Source: Rhizobiales bacterium Ga0077537
GTDB taxonomy: Bacteria > Pseudomonadota > Alphaproteobacteria > Rhizobiales > Hyphomicrobiaceae
NCBI GenBank assembly: GCA_001464955.1
Contig: LNEM01000029.1
Coordinates: 1 to 64,000 of the forward strand
DNA: 64,000 bases
Reading direction: 5' to 3'
How positions within the stretch are numbered: the first letter of the stretch is position 1; each line of letters starts with the position of its first letter. Positions 46,551 through 54,414 of the stretch are shown here, in pieces. The notes beneath the pieces were generated by a model. That model did not search any database and was not told the origin of the DNA. It saw nothing but the letters and a program-made list of their open reading frames with translations. Made by a program: the position numbers and the translations under genes.

Positions 46551-47435
46551 TCAGGCCACGCTGTCGTCGAAGAGCTTGTAGAGCGCGGGGCTGTAGAGAT
46601 TGCCGTAGCCCTTGTCGATCGCCTCGAGCAGCTTCTTCTCGGCGAGCTTAGCACTTTCCGCGTCGACGCCGACGGTGTCGGCGAGCGACAAGGCGTAGCG
46701 CAGATCCTTCAACGAGTAGGTGATCGGGAACTGGTCGTCCGGATACTTGCCGGTCGTCATGTGGCTGCCGTGCTTGCGCATGCAGTAACTGTCGGCCGAG
46801 CCGCGCGAGAGGATCTCGAAGACGCGGGCGCGGTCGACGCCGGCGCGGGTCGCGATGGCCATGGCCTCGGCGAGGGCGGTCACGGTCTGGAAGATCAGCA
46901 TGTTGTTCATGAGCTTCAGCACCTGGCCGGTGCCGATGCCGCCACAGTGCGAAATTTCGGTCCCCATGCACGCGAGGTAAGGCTTGATGCGCTCGAAGAC
47001 GGCGTCGCTCGCGCCGACCGTGATCGCAAGGGTCCCGTTCTCGGCCGCCGGCACACCGCGTGCCACGGGCGCATCGGCGAAGTCGGCGCCCTTCGCCGCA
47101 AGCGCCGCGGCGACTTCGCGATTGACCTCGACGGTCGCCGTCGTCATGTCGACGAAGGTCTGGCCTTTCCGAGCGTTCGCGACAAGGGCGCCTTTGCCGA
47201 AGGCGATCTCGCGCACCTGCGGCTCGCCCGGCACGCAGATGAAGATCATCTCGGCCCTGGCCAGCACGTCGGCGATCGAGCCTGCCGCGTGGACACCGTT
47301 CGGAGCCAGCTTCGCCGCCTTTGCCGGGTCGATGTCGTAGCCGTAGACCGGGCACTTCGACTTCTCGGCCAGGTTGCGGCACATGCGGCCGCCCATGGTT
47401 CCAAGCCCGATGAAGCCCAGTACTTTCTCAGTCAT
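46551..47435 (-). CDS. 3-hydroxyisobutyrate dehydrogenase family oxidoreductase
   Basis: A 294-residue NAD(P)-dependent beta-hydroxyacid dehydrogenase. It has GFIGLGTMGGRM at the N-terminus, MTTATVEVNREV, VARGVPAAENGTLAI, and the catalytic Lys in GTGQVLKLMNNML. The family covers 3-hydroxyisobutyrate, tartronate semialdehyde and related substrates. It is the last gene of a minus-strand set behind an IclR regulator. Confidence 0.87.
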   Translation of the reverse strand: MTEKVLGFIGLGTMGGRMCRNLAEKSKCPVYGYDIDPAKAAKLAPNGVHAAGSIADVLARAEMIFICVPGEPQVREIAFGKGALVANARKGQTFVDMTTATVEVNREVAAALAAKGADFADAPVARGVPAAENGTLAITVGASDAVFERIKPYLACMGTEISHCGGIGTGQVLKLMNNMLIFQTVTALAEAMAIATRAGVDRARVFEILSRGSADSYCMRKHGSHMTTGKYPDDQFPITYSLKDLRYALSLADTVGVDAESAKLAEKKLLEAIDKGYGNLYSPALYKLFDDSVA

Positions 47436-47521
47436 GTTCGGTGGTCCCGTTTTCTGTCGATTGGTCCGGCGGCGCAACGCCGCCAGGGGCCCTCCATGCC
47501 GGAGAGCTTACGCGGCGCATA

Positions 47522-48373
47522 TCAAACGTCACTTCCCGTCGATGGTCCAGTCGCCTCGACGCCACCGAGTGCGTGCGAGACGCGAGCAGCCGCGACCTTC
47601 AGGTCGTCGCCGACGGCAGCGGCGGCAGCCGGCGAGAGGCGATCGGAAAGCGCCACGCCGACGAGGGCATGCGTCATGTGGCCGTCCATGCCGATGACGG
47701 GCGCGGCCATGATGATCACGCCGCGGATGTAATTGCCGCGATCGATGCCGAGGCCGTCCCGGCGCGTGGCGGCGACTTCGGATTGCCAAGTCCGGTAGCT
47801 CGGCGCGTCGTCCCAGCGGAGGCTCCGGAACGCGTGCTGCAACTCGCTGTTCGAGTGAGGCCCGAATGCCGCGAGGCACCGTCCCGTGGCGCTGATGAGG
47901 GCGGGAAAGCGGCTTCCGACATCGACGTGGAGGCGGAACGCGGCATCGGTGCGCGAGAGAGCGACGACGATCATGTGCCGGAGGCCCATCACGCGGACGC
48001 CGATCGCAGTCAGACCGTGGCGCGTCGCGATGGCGTCGAGTTCGGGCTGGGCGAGACGGGCGAAACCGTCCTGGCGGAGAGCGCTGCGGGCCAGGGTCAG
48101 GACGCCCGTGTCGAGGCGGTAGCGCTTCAGGACCGGATCGACGGCGACGAGCCCCTCGGCCGCAAGTGCGCGCAGGATGTGGAGGCAGGTCGACGGCACA
48201 ATGGCGAGTTCGCGGGCGATCGCGTTGACGCCCAAGGCCTCGGGACTGCGGGCCAGCAGACGGAGAATGGCAACGCTGCGCGTGACCGCCGGCACGGCGC
48301 GCAAGACCGGTGGCCGGCGTGGAAGGCTGGTCGGCGAGGCGGGAGCGGACGCCCGGACATGACGAGATGGCAT
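47522..48373 (-). CDS. IclR family transcriptional regulator
   Basis: A 283-residue regulator with an N-terminal winged helix-turn-helix (VTRSVAILRLLARSPEALGVNAIARELAI in two segments, then STCLHILRALAAEGLV). The C-terminal IclR effector domain has SATGRCLAAFG and GNYIRGVIIMAAPV. It lies between the GNAT and dehydrogenase genes and probably controls the surrounding metabolic set; the operator was not identified. A TTG at 48388 is an alternative start. Confidence 0.85.
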   Translation of the reverse strand: MPSRHVRASAPASPTSLPRRPPVLRAVPAVTRSVAILRLLARSPEALGVNAIARELAIVPSTCLHILRALAAEGLVAVDPVLKRYRLDTGVLTLARSALRQDGFARLAQPELDAIATRHGLTAIGVRVMGLRHMIVVALSRTDAAFRLHVDVGSRFPALISATGRCLAAFGPHSNSELQHAFRSLRWDDAPSYRTWQSEVAATRRDGLGIDRGNYIRGVIIMAAPVIGMDGHMTHALVGVALSDRLSPAAAAAVGDDLKVAAARVSHALGGVEATGPSTGSDV

Positions 48374-48427
48374 ATTGCCTGGATACAACAGGCGCTGCCG
48401 GAGGACAATGATGATCGCCTGGCGGGA

Positions 48428-49192
48428 CTATCGGCTCACCACGCCCCGCAAGGCGGCCGCCGTCAACGACGACAGGCTCGTTCGCTGGCGCCCGGCGGCA
48501 TCGAAATTGGCCGGATCGAGCCACTGCTCGTAGGCAGCCTTCAGCGCCGGCCATTCCTCGCCGATCATGGCGAACCACGTCGTGTCACGGCTGCGGCCCC
48601 GAACGATCGAGGCGCGGCGGAAGAGACCCTCGTAGGTGAAGCCGAAGCGCTCGGCCGCCTGACGCGACGGCACGTTGAGCGCATTGCATTTCCACTCGTA
48701 GCGACGATAACGCAGCCGGTCGAAGGCATAGCTCGCGAAGAGAAAGTTGGCTTCCGTCGTCACCTGGGAACGCGAAATCGCGGGACCCCAGTAGATGTCG
48801 CCGATCTCGATCGACTGATTGGCCGGATCGATGCGCATCAGCGACTGGCGGCCCTCCACGCGACCGGTGCGCTTGTCGACGACGGCGAAATAGAGCGGGT
48901 CGGCGGAGGCGGAGCGGGTCGCCATCCATTCGTCGTGCTCGGCGCGGGCCTTCGGGGCGGCCACCGGCAGGTAGAGGAAGCGGCTGTCGGCGTCGGGCAC
49001 CGTAACGGCCTGCCAAAGCTGGTCGCCGTGGCGGGCCGGGTCGAGCGGCTCGAGGCGGCAATAGCGTCCGTCGAGGGCGATGCGCTCGGGGCGCAGTGCG
49101 GGCGCCGGATCGGCGAGTTGCGGGCCGATGAGCAGCCCGGTCGCGGGATCGGCTTCGCGCGGGATCTGGTCGTCGTGGAGATAGGTGGTCAC
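48428..49192 (-). CDS. GNAT family acetyltransferase (RimJ/RimL type)
   Basis: A 254-residue acetyltransferase. It has YCRLEPLDPARHGDQLW near the start, EIGDIYWGPAISRSQVTTEA, YRRYEWKCNALNVPSRQAAERFG (acetyl-CoA-binding region) and a closing TTWFAMIGEEWP. GTG at 49192 overlaps the stop of the SDR gene by four bases; the frame is open upstream but antisense-like there. The acceptor substrate is unknown; the RimJ/RimL group modifies proteins and small amines. Confidence 0.84.
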   Translation of the reverse strand: MTTYLHDDQIPREADPATGLLIGPQLADPAPALRPERIALDGRYCRLEPLDPARHGDQLWQAVTVPDADSRFLYLPVAAPKARAEHDEWMATRSASADPLYFAVVDKRTGRVEGRQSLMRIDPANQSIEIGDIYWGPAISRSQVTTEANFLFASYAFDRLRYRRYEWKCNALNVPSRQAAERFGFTYEGLFRRASIVRGRSRDTTWFAMIGEEWPALKAAYEQWLDPANFDAAGRQRTSLSSLTAAALRGVVSR

Positions 49193-49941
49193 AGCGCGAA
49201 GCCTCCATCGACGAAGAAAGATTGGCCCGTCGTGAATGCGCTCTCTTCGGAGGCGAGGTAGACGGCGATGTGGGCCACCTCCTCCGCGGTGCCGAGGCGT
49301 CCCATGGGCTGGCGATCGATGAACATCTGGCGGGCCTTCTCGGCCGAACCCACTTCCCGGCCGAGGGCTGCGATGCGGTCGTCGAGAGAGGGCGACTGGA
49401 TGGTGCCCGGGCAGATGCAGTTGCAGCGCACGCCCGTCTTGATGAAGTCGAACGCGACGGCCCGCGTGAGGCCGACGACGGCCGCCTTGGTCGCGGTGTA
49501 GACATAGCGGTTGGCAACGGCCTTCGAGGGGCCTGCGCCGGAGGCCATGTTGACGATGGCGCCGCGGCCCCGCTCCACCATGCCGGGCAGGAAGGCCTGA
49601 ATGCAGCGGTGCATCGACTTGACGTTGAGGTCGAAGGAGAAGTCCCAGTCCTCGTCGGAGCAATGGAGCGCGTCGCCGTGGTGGACGAAGCCGGCGCAGT
49701 TGAAGAGTACGTCGACGGCACCGACGCGCGCCGCCATGGCGCGGACGGCCGCCGTATCGCGCACGTCGAGCGCGAGGCACTCGGCGATGCCAGCGTCGGC
49801 GAGGCCCGCCATGCGGCCCACGTCGATGTCGGTCGCGATGACGCGGGCGCCTTCACGGGCGAACGCGAGCGCGGTGGCGCGACCGATGCCGGCGCCAGTC
49901 GCTGTGCAGAAAGCCGTCTTGCCGGCCAGACGCCCCGCCAT
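49189..49941 (-). CDS. Short-chain dehydrogenase/reductase
   Basis: A 250-residue SDR with TGAGIGRATALAF (nucleotide loop), FNCAGFVHHGD, NMASGAG, the catalytic YVYTATK, and PGTIQSPSL. The loop and the length resemble 3-hydroxybutyrate or sugar-acid dehydrogenases (DHRS6-like). It follows the aminotransferase by about 15 bases and overlaps the GNAT gene, so the three are one transcription unit. Confidence 0.87.
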   Translation of the reverse strand: MAGRLAGKTAFCTATGAGIGRATALAFAREGARVIATDIDVGRMAGLADAGIAECLALDVRDTAAVRAMAARVGAVDVLFNCAGFVHHGDALHCSDEDWDFSFDLNVKSMHRCIQAFLPGMVERGRGAIVNMASGAGPSKAVANRYVYTATKAAVVGLTRAVAFDFIKTGVRCNCICPGTIQSPSLDDRIAALGREVGSAEKARQMFIDRQPMGRLGTAEEVAHIAVYLASEESAFTTGQSFFVDGGFAL

Positions 49942-49957
49942 GGACGATCTCCCTCGT

Positions 49958-51340
49958 TCAGCCGCGGGCTTCGGAACGCAGCCAGTCGAGCGTGCGGTCG
50001 AGCGCACGGGTCAGGCCGGCGAACAGCTCGTCGATCTCGCTGGCGGAAATCACGAGTGGCGGGCAGACGGCGATGGTGTCGCCGGCCACGGCGCGGAGAA
50101 TGACGCCTTCTTCCTGGGCGAAAGCGACGACGCGGGCACCGACGCCCTGGCGCAGATCGAAGGACGTGCGGGTGTCCTTGTCGCGAACGAGTTCGATGCC
50201 GGCAATGAGCCCGACGCCGCGCGCTTCGCCCACCAGGGGATGATCGCGCAGCCGATCCAGATGGGCCATGAAGCCCGCCGAGACGCGCCGCACGTGGCCG
50301 ACGATGTCGATACGGTCGTAGATCTCGAGCGTCTTCACTGCGACGGCTGCTGCCACAGGATGGCCGGAATAGGTGAAGCCATGCGCGAAGACGCCGAGCT
50401 TCTTGCTCTCCTCGACGAGGCCTTCGTAGACGGGCTCGGAGACCGTGATGGCGCCGAGCGGCATGTAGGCCGAGGTGATCGCCTTGGCCATGGTGATGGT
50501 GTCGGGCTGGATGTCGAGCGTCTGCGAGCCCCAGTAGTTGCCCGTCCGGCCGAACCCGCAGATGACCTCGTCGGCGATCATGAGGATGTCGTGACGGCGG
50601 AGCACGGCCTGCATCTTCGGGAAGTAGCCGCGCGGCGGCACGATGACGCCACCCGCTCCCATCACGGGTTCAGCGATGAAGGCGGCGATGGTTTCGGGGC
50701 CCTCGCGCAGGATCATGTCCTCAAGGTCGCGGGCGAGACGATCGGCGAACTCGTCCTCGGTCTCGCCGGCCTTGCCGTTGCGCCAGAAATGCGGGGTCGA
50801 GGTGTGGAGAACGCGCGACATCGGCAGATCGAAGTCGGCGTGGAAGATCGGCAGCCCGGTGAGGCTCGCCGACGCGATCGTGGTGCCGTGATAAGCCCGC
50901 ATGCGGCTGATGATCTTCTTCTTCTTCGGCTTGCCACGAGCGTTGTTGTAGTACCACGCGAGCTTGATCTGGGTGTCGTTCGCCTCGCTGCCGGACGAGG
51001 TGAAGAAGATCTTCGAGGCCGGCGCTGGCACCAGCTCCTTCAGCTTCTCGGCGAGCTGGATCGCCGGCTCGTGGCTGCGGCCGCCGAAGAGGTGCGTGAA
51101 GGACAACTTCTCCATCTGCTCGCGGGCGGCCTCGATCAACTCGCGATTGCCGTAGCCGAGGCCCGTGCACCAGAGACCGGCGAGGCCCTCGATATAGCGC
51201 TTGCCGCTGGTATCGTAGACGAACACGCCTTCCGCGCGGTCGAGCACGAGCGGCCCGGTCATGCGATGGCTGGCAAGGTTGGTCGTCGGATGCAGCAGGG
51301 CTTCGACGTCACGGGCGGCAAAATTCGAGAGCGAGGTCAT
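49958..51340 (-). CDS. Class III aminotransferase (omega-amino acid:pyruvate type)
   Basis: A 460-residue PLP aminotransferase. It has YIEGLAGLWCTGLGYGN, FTSSGSEANDTQIKLAWYY, AYHGTTIASASLTG, IADEVICGFGRTG and the PLP Lys in DTITMAKAITSAYMPLGA. This is the omega-transaminase pattern acting on beta-alanine, amines or polyamines with pyruvate as acceptor. It heads the minus-strand set of aminotransferase, SDR, GNAT, IclR and dehydrogenase genes. That set suggests an amine is converted to an aldehyde or keto acid, then oxidised or reduced. Confidence 0.89.
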   Translation of the reverse strand: MTSLSNFAARDVEALLHPTTNLASHRMTGPLVLDRAEGVFVYDTSGKRYIEGLAGLWCTGLGYGNRELIEAAREQMEKLSFTHLFGGRSHEPAIQLAEKLKELVPAPASKIFFTSSGSEANDTQIKLAWYYNNARGKPKKKKIISRMRAYHGTTIASASLTGLPIFHADFDLPMSRVLHTSTPHFWRNGKAGETEDEFADRLARDLEDMILREGPETIAAFIAEPVMGAGGVIVPPRGYFPKMQAVLRRHDILMIADEVICGFGRTGNYWGSQTLDIQPDTITMAKAITSAYMPLGAITVSEPVYEGLVEESKKLGVFAHGFTYSGHPVAAAVAVKTLEIYDRIDIVGHVRRVSAGFMAHLDRLRDHPLVGEARGVGLIAGIELVRDKDTRTSFDLRQGVGARVVAFAQEEGVILRAVAGDTIAVCPPLVISASEIDELFAGLTRALDRTLDWLRSEARG

Positions 51341-51449
51341 GGCGCGCACCTGTTTTTCGGGTTCGGCGTCGAGTATAAGGGGTTCGATCCGGGCGGGGAC
51401 AGGAAAAAGGCTCCGGAGGCGACAGATCAGGGCGGAGACGCGGCGGGGA

Positions 51450-52430
51450 ATGGTCTACGAACCTGCGATGCAACCGAGCCCACTCGCGCGATGGTCGCGA
51501 ACCGTCGCATTTTTCAGCCTGCAACTCCTCGTCGCGGCGATTCTGCTGCACCGCCTGCTGTCGCTGCCGACACCGGCCGCGCTCGCCATCTTCGTGGTGG
51601 CGCTGGCGGGGGCGGCTCTGGCGGTGATGCTGGCGATCGGATCCTACGTCACAATCTGGCGGGACGGCCGGCCGGGAGTCTGGAGCGCGTCGCTGGGACT
51701 GTTCTGCGGCCTCGGCATGATGGCCTGGCCGGCGGCCGTGGTGCCGTTCTATTCGAACCTGCCGCCGATCCACGACATCACTACGGACATGACGGTGCCG
51801 CCAGGCTTCGTCGCCATCGCTGCCGAGCGTGGAACGGGCGCAAATCCCGCCGCCTACGGCGGGCGGGAGGTGGCGATGCAGCAGCAGGCCGCCTATCCCG
51901 ACATCCGGCCGATCGTCGTCGCGCGATCGGTGACGGACACCTGGGAAGCGGTCGAGAAATCAGCGCGGAGACTCGGCTGGCGAATCGTCGGCGAGACGCC
52001 ACCCCGGGCCGGAAAGCCCGGGTACCTCGAGGCCGTGGACCGGACGCTCGTCCTCGGCTTTTACGATGACCTCGTCGTCCGGGTGGACGGCAATGCCCGG
52101 GAGACGCGCATCGACGTCCGGTCGGCGTCGCGCTACGGCGTCCATGATTTCGGGCGCAATGCAAAGCGTATCCGGGGCTTCCTGAAGGACCTCGACGCAC
52201 GTCTAGACGAGGCAGTCGCCGGGAGCGACACACCACGGTCGCGGCGCGCGCAGGCCGCGGCTGCCGTGCCTAAACGGCTGAAAGACGCTCAGGCGCGGTC
52301 GAAGGACCCGAAGCAGAAACAAGGCCGCGCTCAACGAGGCTCTCCACGTGAGCCGCAACGGAAAGCGACGCGGCCCGCACAAGCCTCGGATCGAGCCCGC
52401 GATAAACAGCCTCGACGATCTGAGCAATAG
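51450..52430 (+). CDS. DUF1499 family membrane protein with basic C-terminal tail
   Basis: A 326-residue protein. Three hydrophobic segments (about 15-35, 40-65 and 75-100) are followed by the soluble DUF1499 domain: DITTDMTVPPGF, YPDIRPIVVARSVTDTWEAVEKSARRLGW, then DLVVRVDG with TRIDVRSASRYGVHDFGRNAKRIR. After the domain, about 70 residues form a Lys/Arg/Gln-rich tail. The last 54 codons overlap the antisense 3' end of the convergent metallo-beta-lactamase gene by 161 bases. The domain is conserved but uncharacterised. Confidence 0.78.
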   Translation: MVYEPAMQPSPLARWSRTVAFFSLQLLVAAILLHRLLSLPTPAALAIFVVALAGAALAVMLAIGSYVTIWRDGRPGVWSASLGLFCGLGMMAWPAAVVPFYSNLPPIHDITTDMTVPPGFVAIAAERGTGANPAAYGGREVAMQQQAAYPDIRPIVVARSVTDTWEAVEKSARRLGWRIVGETPPRAGKPGYLEAVDRTLVLGFYDDLVVRVDGNARETRIDVRSASRYGVHDFGRNAKRIRGFLKDLDARLDEAVAGSDTPRSRRAQAAAAVPKRLKDAQARSKDPKQKQGRAQRGSPREPQRKATRPAQASDRARDKQPRRSEQ

Positions 52431-53181
52431 TCGTCGAACCGCCCTTGATGCAGTCGAGGATCGCTTGCTCGCGCATGCGGCGGTGCATGATGAAGGCTCT
52501 GACGACCCGCTGCGGCTTCTCGATGCGACCACCGTGGCCCGGGAAGAACACCTCGTCGGTGCGCTCCATGAGCTTGTCGAGTGAGCGCATGTAGGCCGCC
52601 ATGTTGCCCTCGGGCGGCGCGACGACACTGGTGTTCCAGCCCATCACGTGATCGCCCGACAGCAGAATTCCCGTGCCCTCGATGGCGAAGCAGAGGTGGT
52701 CAGGGGCGTGGCCCGGCGTGTGCAGGGCCTCGAGGCGAAAGCCGTCACCGTCGTAGCGGGAGCCGTCGGTCAGGACGACGTCGGGCGCGAAATCCTCGTC
52801 GTTCGATTCGCCGCCGGATGGGCTCACGGCAGTCCGCCCGGGGGTGCGAGCCTTGCGGCCGAAGCCCAGGACACGCGCGCCCGTCACCGCCTGCAGAGCC
52901 GGCAGGCCATCGACATGGTCGCGGTGGGTATGGGTGATGATGATGTCGACGATCCGCTTGCCTTCGGCGGCGCGGAGGATCGCTTCCAGATGTGCCGCGT
53001 CCTCGGGGCCAGGATCGACGAGGGTCAGGTCACGGCCCTGCCCGAGGAGGTAGGTGTTGGTGCCCTTGAAGGTGAAGGGCCCCGGATTATTGGCGACGAT
53101 GCGGACGACGCCCGGCGCGAGTTCACGCGGAACCCCGTACTCGAAGTTCATCTCCTTGCGGAACGGGATCTCGTCGGCCAT
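52270..53181 (-). CDS. Metallo-beta-lactamase fold hydrolase (LACTB2-like)
   Basis: A 303-residue cytoplasmic hydrolase. The zinc ligands are in THTHRDHVDG, GHAPDHLCF, SGDHVMGW and FPGHGGRI. A C-terminal winged-helix segment (RREQAILDCIKGG-like, then TTIAQIVEAVYRGL, AAHVESLVERGLV) is typical of the LACTB2 group, some of which cleave RNA. It ends inside the convergent DUF1499 gene. Confidence 0.87.
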   Translation of the reverse strand: MADEIPFRKEMNFEYGVPRELAPGVVRIVANNPGPFTFKGTNTYLLGQGRDLTLVDPGPEDAAHLEAILRAAEGKRIVDIIITHTHRDHVDGLPALQAVTGARVLGFGRKARTPGRTAVSPSGGESNDEDFAPDVVLTDGSRYDGDGFRLEALHTPGHAPDHLCFAIEGTGILLSGDHVMGWNTSVVAPPEGNMAAYMRSLDKLMERTDEVFFPGHGGRIEKPQRVVRAFIMHRRMREQAILDCIKGGSTTIAQIVEAVYRGLDPRLVRAASLSVAAHVESLVERGLVSASGPSTAPERLSAV

Positions 53182-53273
53182 GGGGTGCTCCGGTGTCGCT
53201 CGAGGCGTGGTCTACGCCATGTTGGCGCGCCGCGCGAGGCCATGGCAACCGCGGAACGGTGGCCACGCAAAGA

Positions 53274-53305
53274 ACGAGCCCCGAAGCCGAGGCTCCGGGG
53301 CTCGT
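53274..53305 (-). terminator. Rho-independent terminator of the PRC-barrel gene
   Basis: ACGAGCCCCG and CGGGGCTCGT form a ten-base perfect stem with an inner GCC/GGC pair. On the minus strand it is followed by TCTTTGCG. It lies 30 bases after the PRC-barrel gene stop and before the metallo-beta-lactamase start. Confidence 0.8.
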
Positions 53306-53334
53306 CGCAGAACTTGATCGGGCCGTCGCGCGCG

Positions 53335-53973
53335 TTACTGCTTTGTGGCCGGCTGAGCGGCTTCCTTGGCCTTCTCCATGGCCTGGCCGGCGGCATCCTT
53401 GGCCTGCTCGTAGGCCTTGCCAGCCGCTTCCTTGGCCTTCTCGAGCGCCGGGCCCGCCTGCTCGCGCGCCTTCTGGGCCGCGTCGGTCGAGGTGTCGACG
53501 GTCTTGTCGGTCAGCTCCTGCGCCTTCTCCTTGATGCGGTCGAGGAGGGACTTCGGCGGCTTGTTGCGCTGGAACGGCGGGAGCGCCTTGACGATGTCGC
53601 GGGTCGCTGCACGCAGCGTCACGGTCGTCTTGCCGCCCTTCTCCTCGACGTCGAGCGCCGACAGGCGCACCGCGATGCGCTTCTCGCCGGCGCCGAGGAA
53701 GCCACCGACGCCCATCAGGACGCCCACGACCTCGTTGCGGTCGTTGATCAGGAGGTCCTCGACGTCGCCGATGATCTTGCCGCTGCTGTCCCGCACCTTG
53801 GCGAAGAGCACCGTGTTGCGCGCCAGATAGACGTCGCCCGGCTGCTGCTCGATGAACACGCCGCGCGGGATCTCGACGGGCGCGGCCGGAGCCTTGCCCT
53901 TCTGCTGCGCCATCACCGGCACGGTCGCCACGACGGCGGCGAGGGCCACGAGGCTGACGATGGTCTTTTTCAT
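53335..53973 (-). CDS. Exported PRC-barrel protein with amphipathic repeats
   Basis: A 212-residue protein. Residues 1-22 are a signal peptide (MKKTIVSL through VMAQQ). Residues 45-130 form a PRC-barrel domain, with VLFAKVRDSSGKIIGDVEDLLIND and VVGVLMGVGGFLGAGEKRIAV. From about residue 145 a helix-forming tail follows, with repeats of the type EKAKEAAGKAYEQAKDAAGQ. The tail resembles LEA or apolipoprotein-like amphipathic repeats. The protein is probably periplasmic; function is unknown. Its own terminator follows. Confidence 0.8.
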   Translation of the reverse strand: MKKTIVSLVALAAVVATVPVMAQQKGKAPAAPVEIPRGVFIEQQPGDVYLARNTVLFAKVRDSSGKIIGDVEDLLINDRNEVVGVLMGVGGFLGAGEKRIAVRLSALDVEEKGGKTTVTLRAATRDIVKALPPFQRNKPPKSLLDRIKEKAQELTDKTVDTSTDAAQKAREQAGPALEKAKEAAGKAYEQAKDAAGQAMEKAKEAAQPATKQ

Positions 53974-54414
53974 TTCGCGATTTCCTGAGATTGAAACTGG
54001 GCAGCACGTCTCAGCAGCCGGGGGATGGCCGCTGCGGTGTCAGTTCGGCTTGCCAAGCCGCCGGATGGAACGCCCGAAGTCCGCGGTTGGTTCCAAGTCC
54101 CGCTCGCGGTCGCCTCCAGGTTAACATCCGGGCACGTCACTAGCGCTTCACTGTGTCAGGGGCAAGGCGGCGTTTCGGACGGAATGACACACGCCGCGTC
54201 CTACCGTCCGTGATCGCCGCGACAGTGCTACAGAGTTGTGGACTGTGGCGCTGCAGACCAGTCGGCGGGATGGGGCCTGCGTTGCGGCAGGGGATCGGGT
54301 CGGGTATCACAGCGCGAGAGCCGATACGAAGGCAGGTCGCCTGGCAAGCGTGGCCGGCGCGGGGGGACTGGCGGCAACACAAGGCCGCGTGGACGCACCG
54401 AGAAAGAGCACAGA
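53974..54414. other. Divergent intergenic region before gyrA
   Basis: This stretch of 441 bases holds the promoters of the PRC-barrel gene and of gyrA. No credible gene, tRNA or repeat is visible. I could not assign -35/-10 boxes with confidence. Confidence 0.4.

Noticed and set aside
45578-46651. Long plus-strand ORF inside the VWA gene
   Set aside because: It is an Arg/Gly/Ala-rich shifted frame over a gene with intact VWA motifs.
49193-49780. Upstream extension of the GNAT acetyltransferase frame
   Set aside because: It lies over the SDR gene in a shifted frame; GTG at 49192 with four-base overlap is a better start.
54238-54414. Sixty-residue N-terminal extension of GyrA
   Set aside because: The residues are Arg/Gly-rich with no similarity to GyrA; the GTG at 54415 gives the normal N-terminus.
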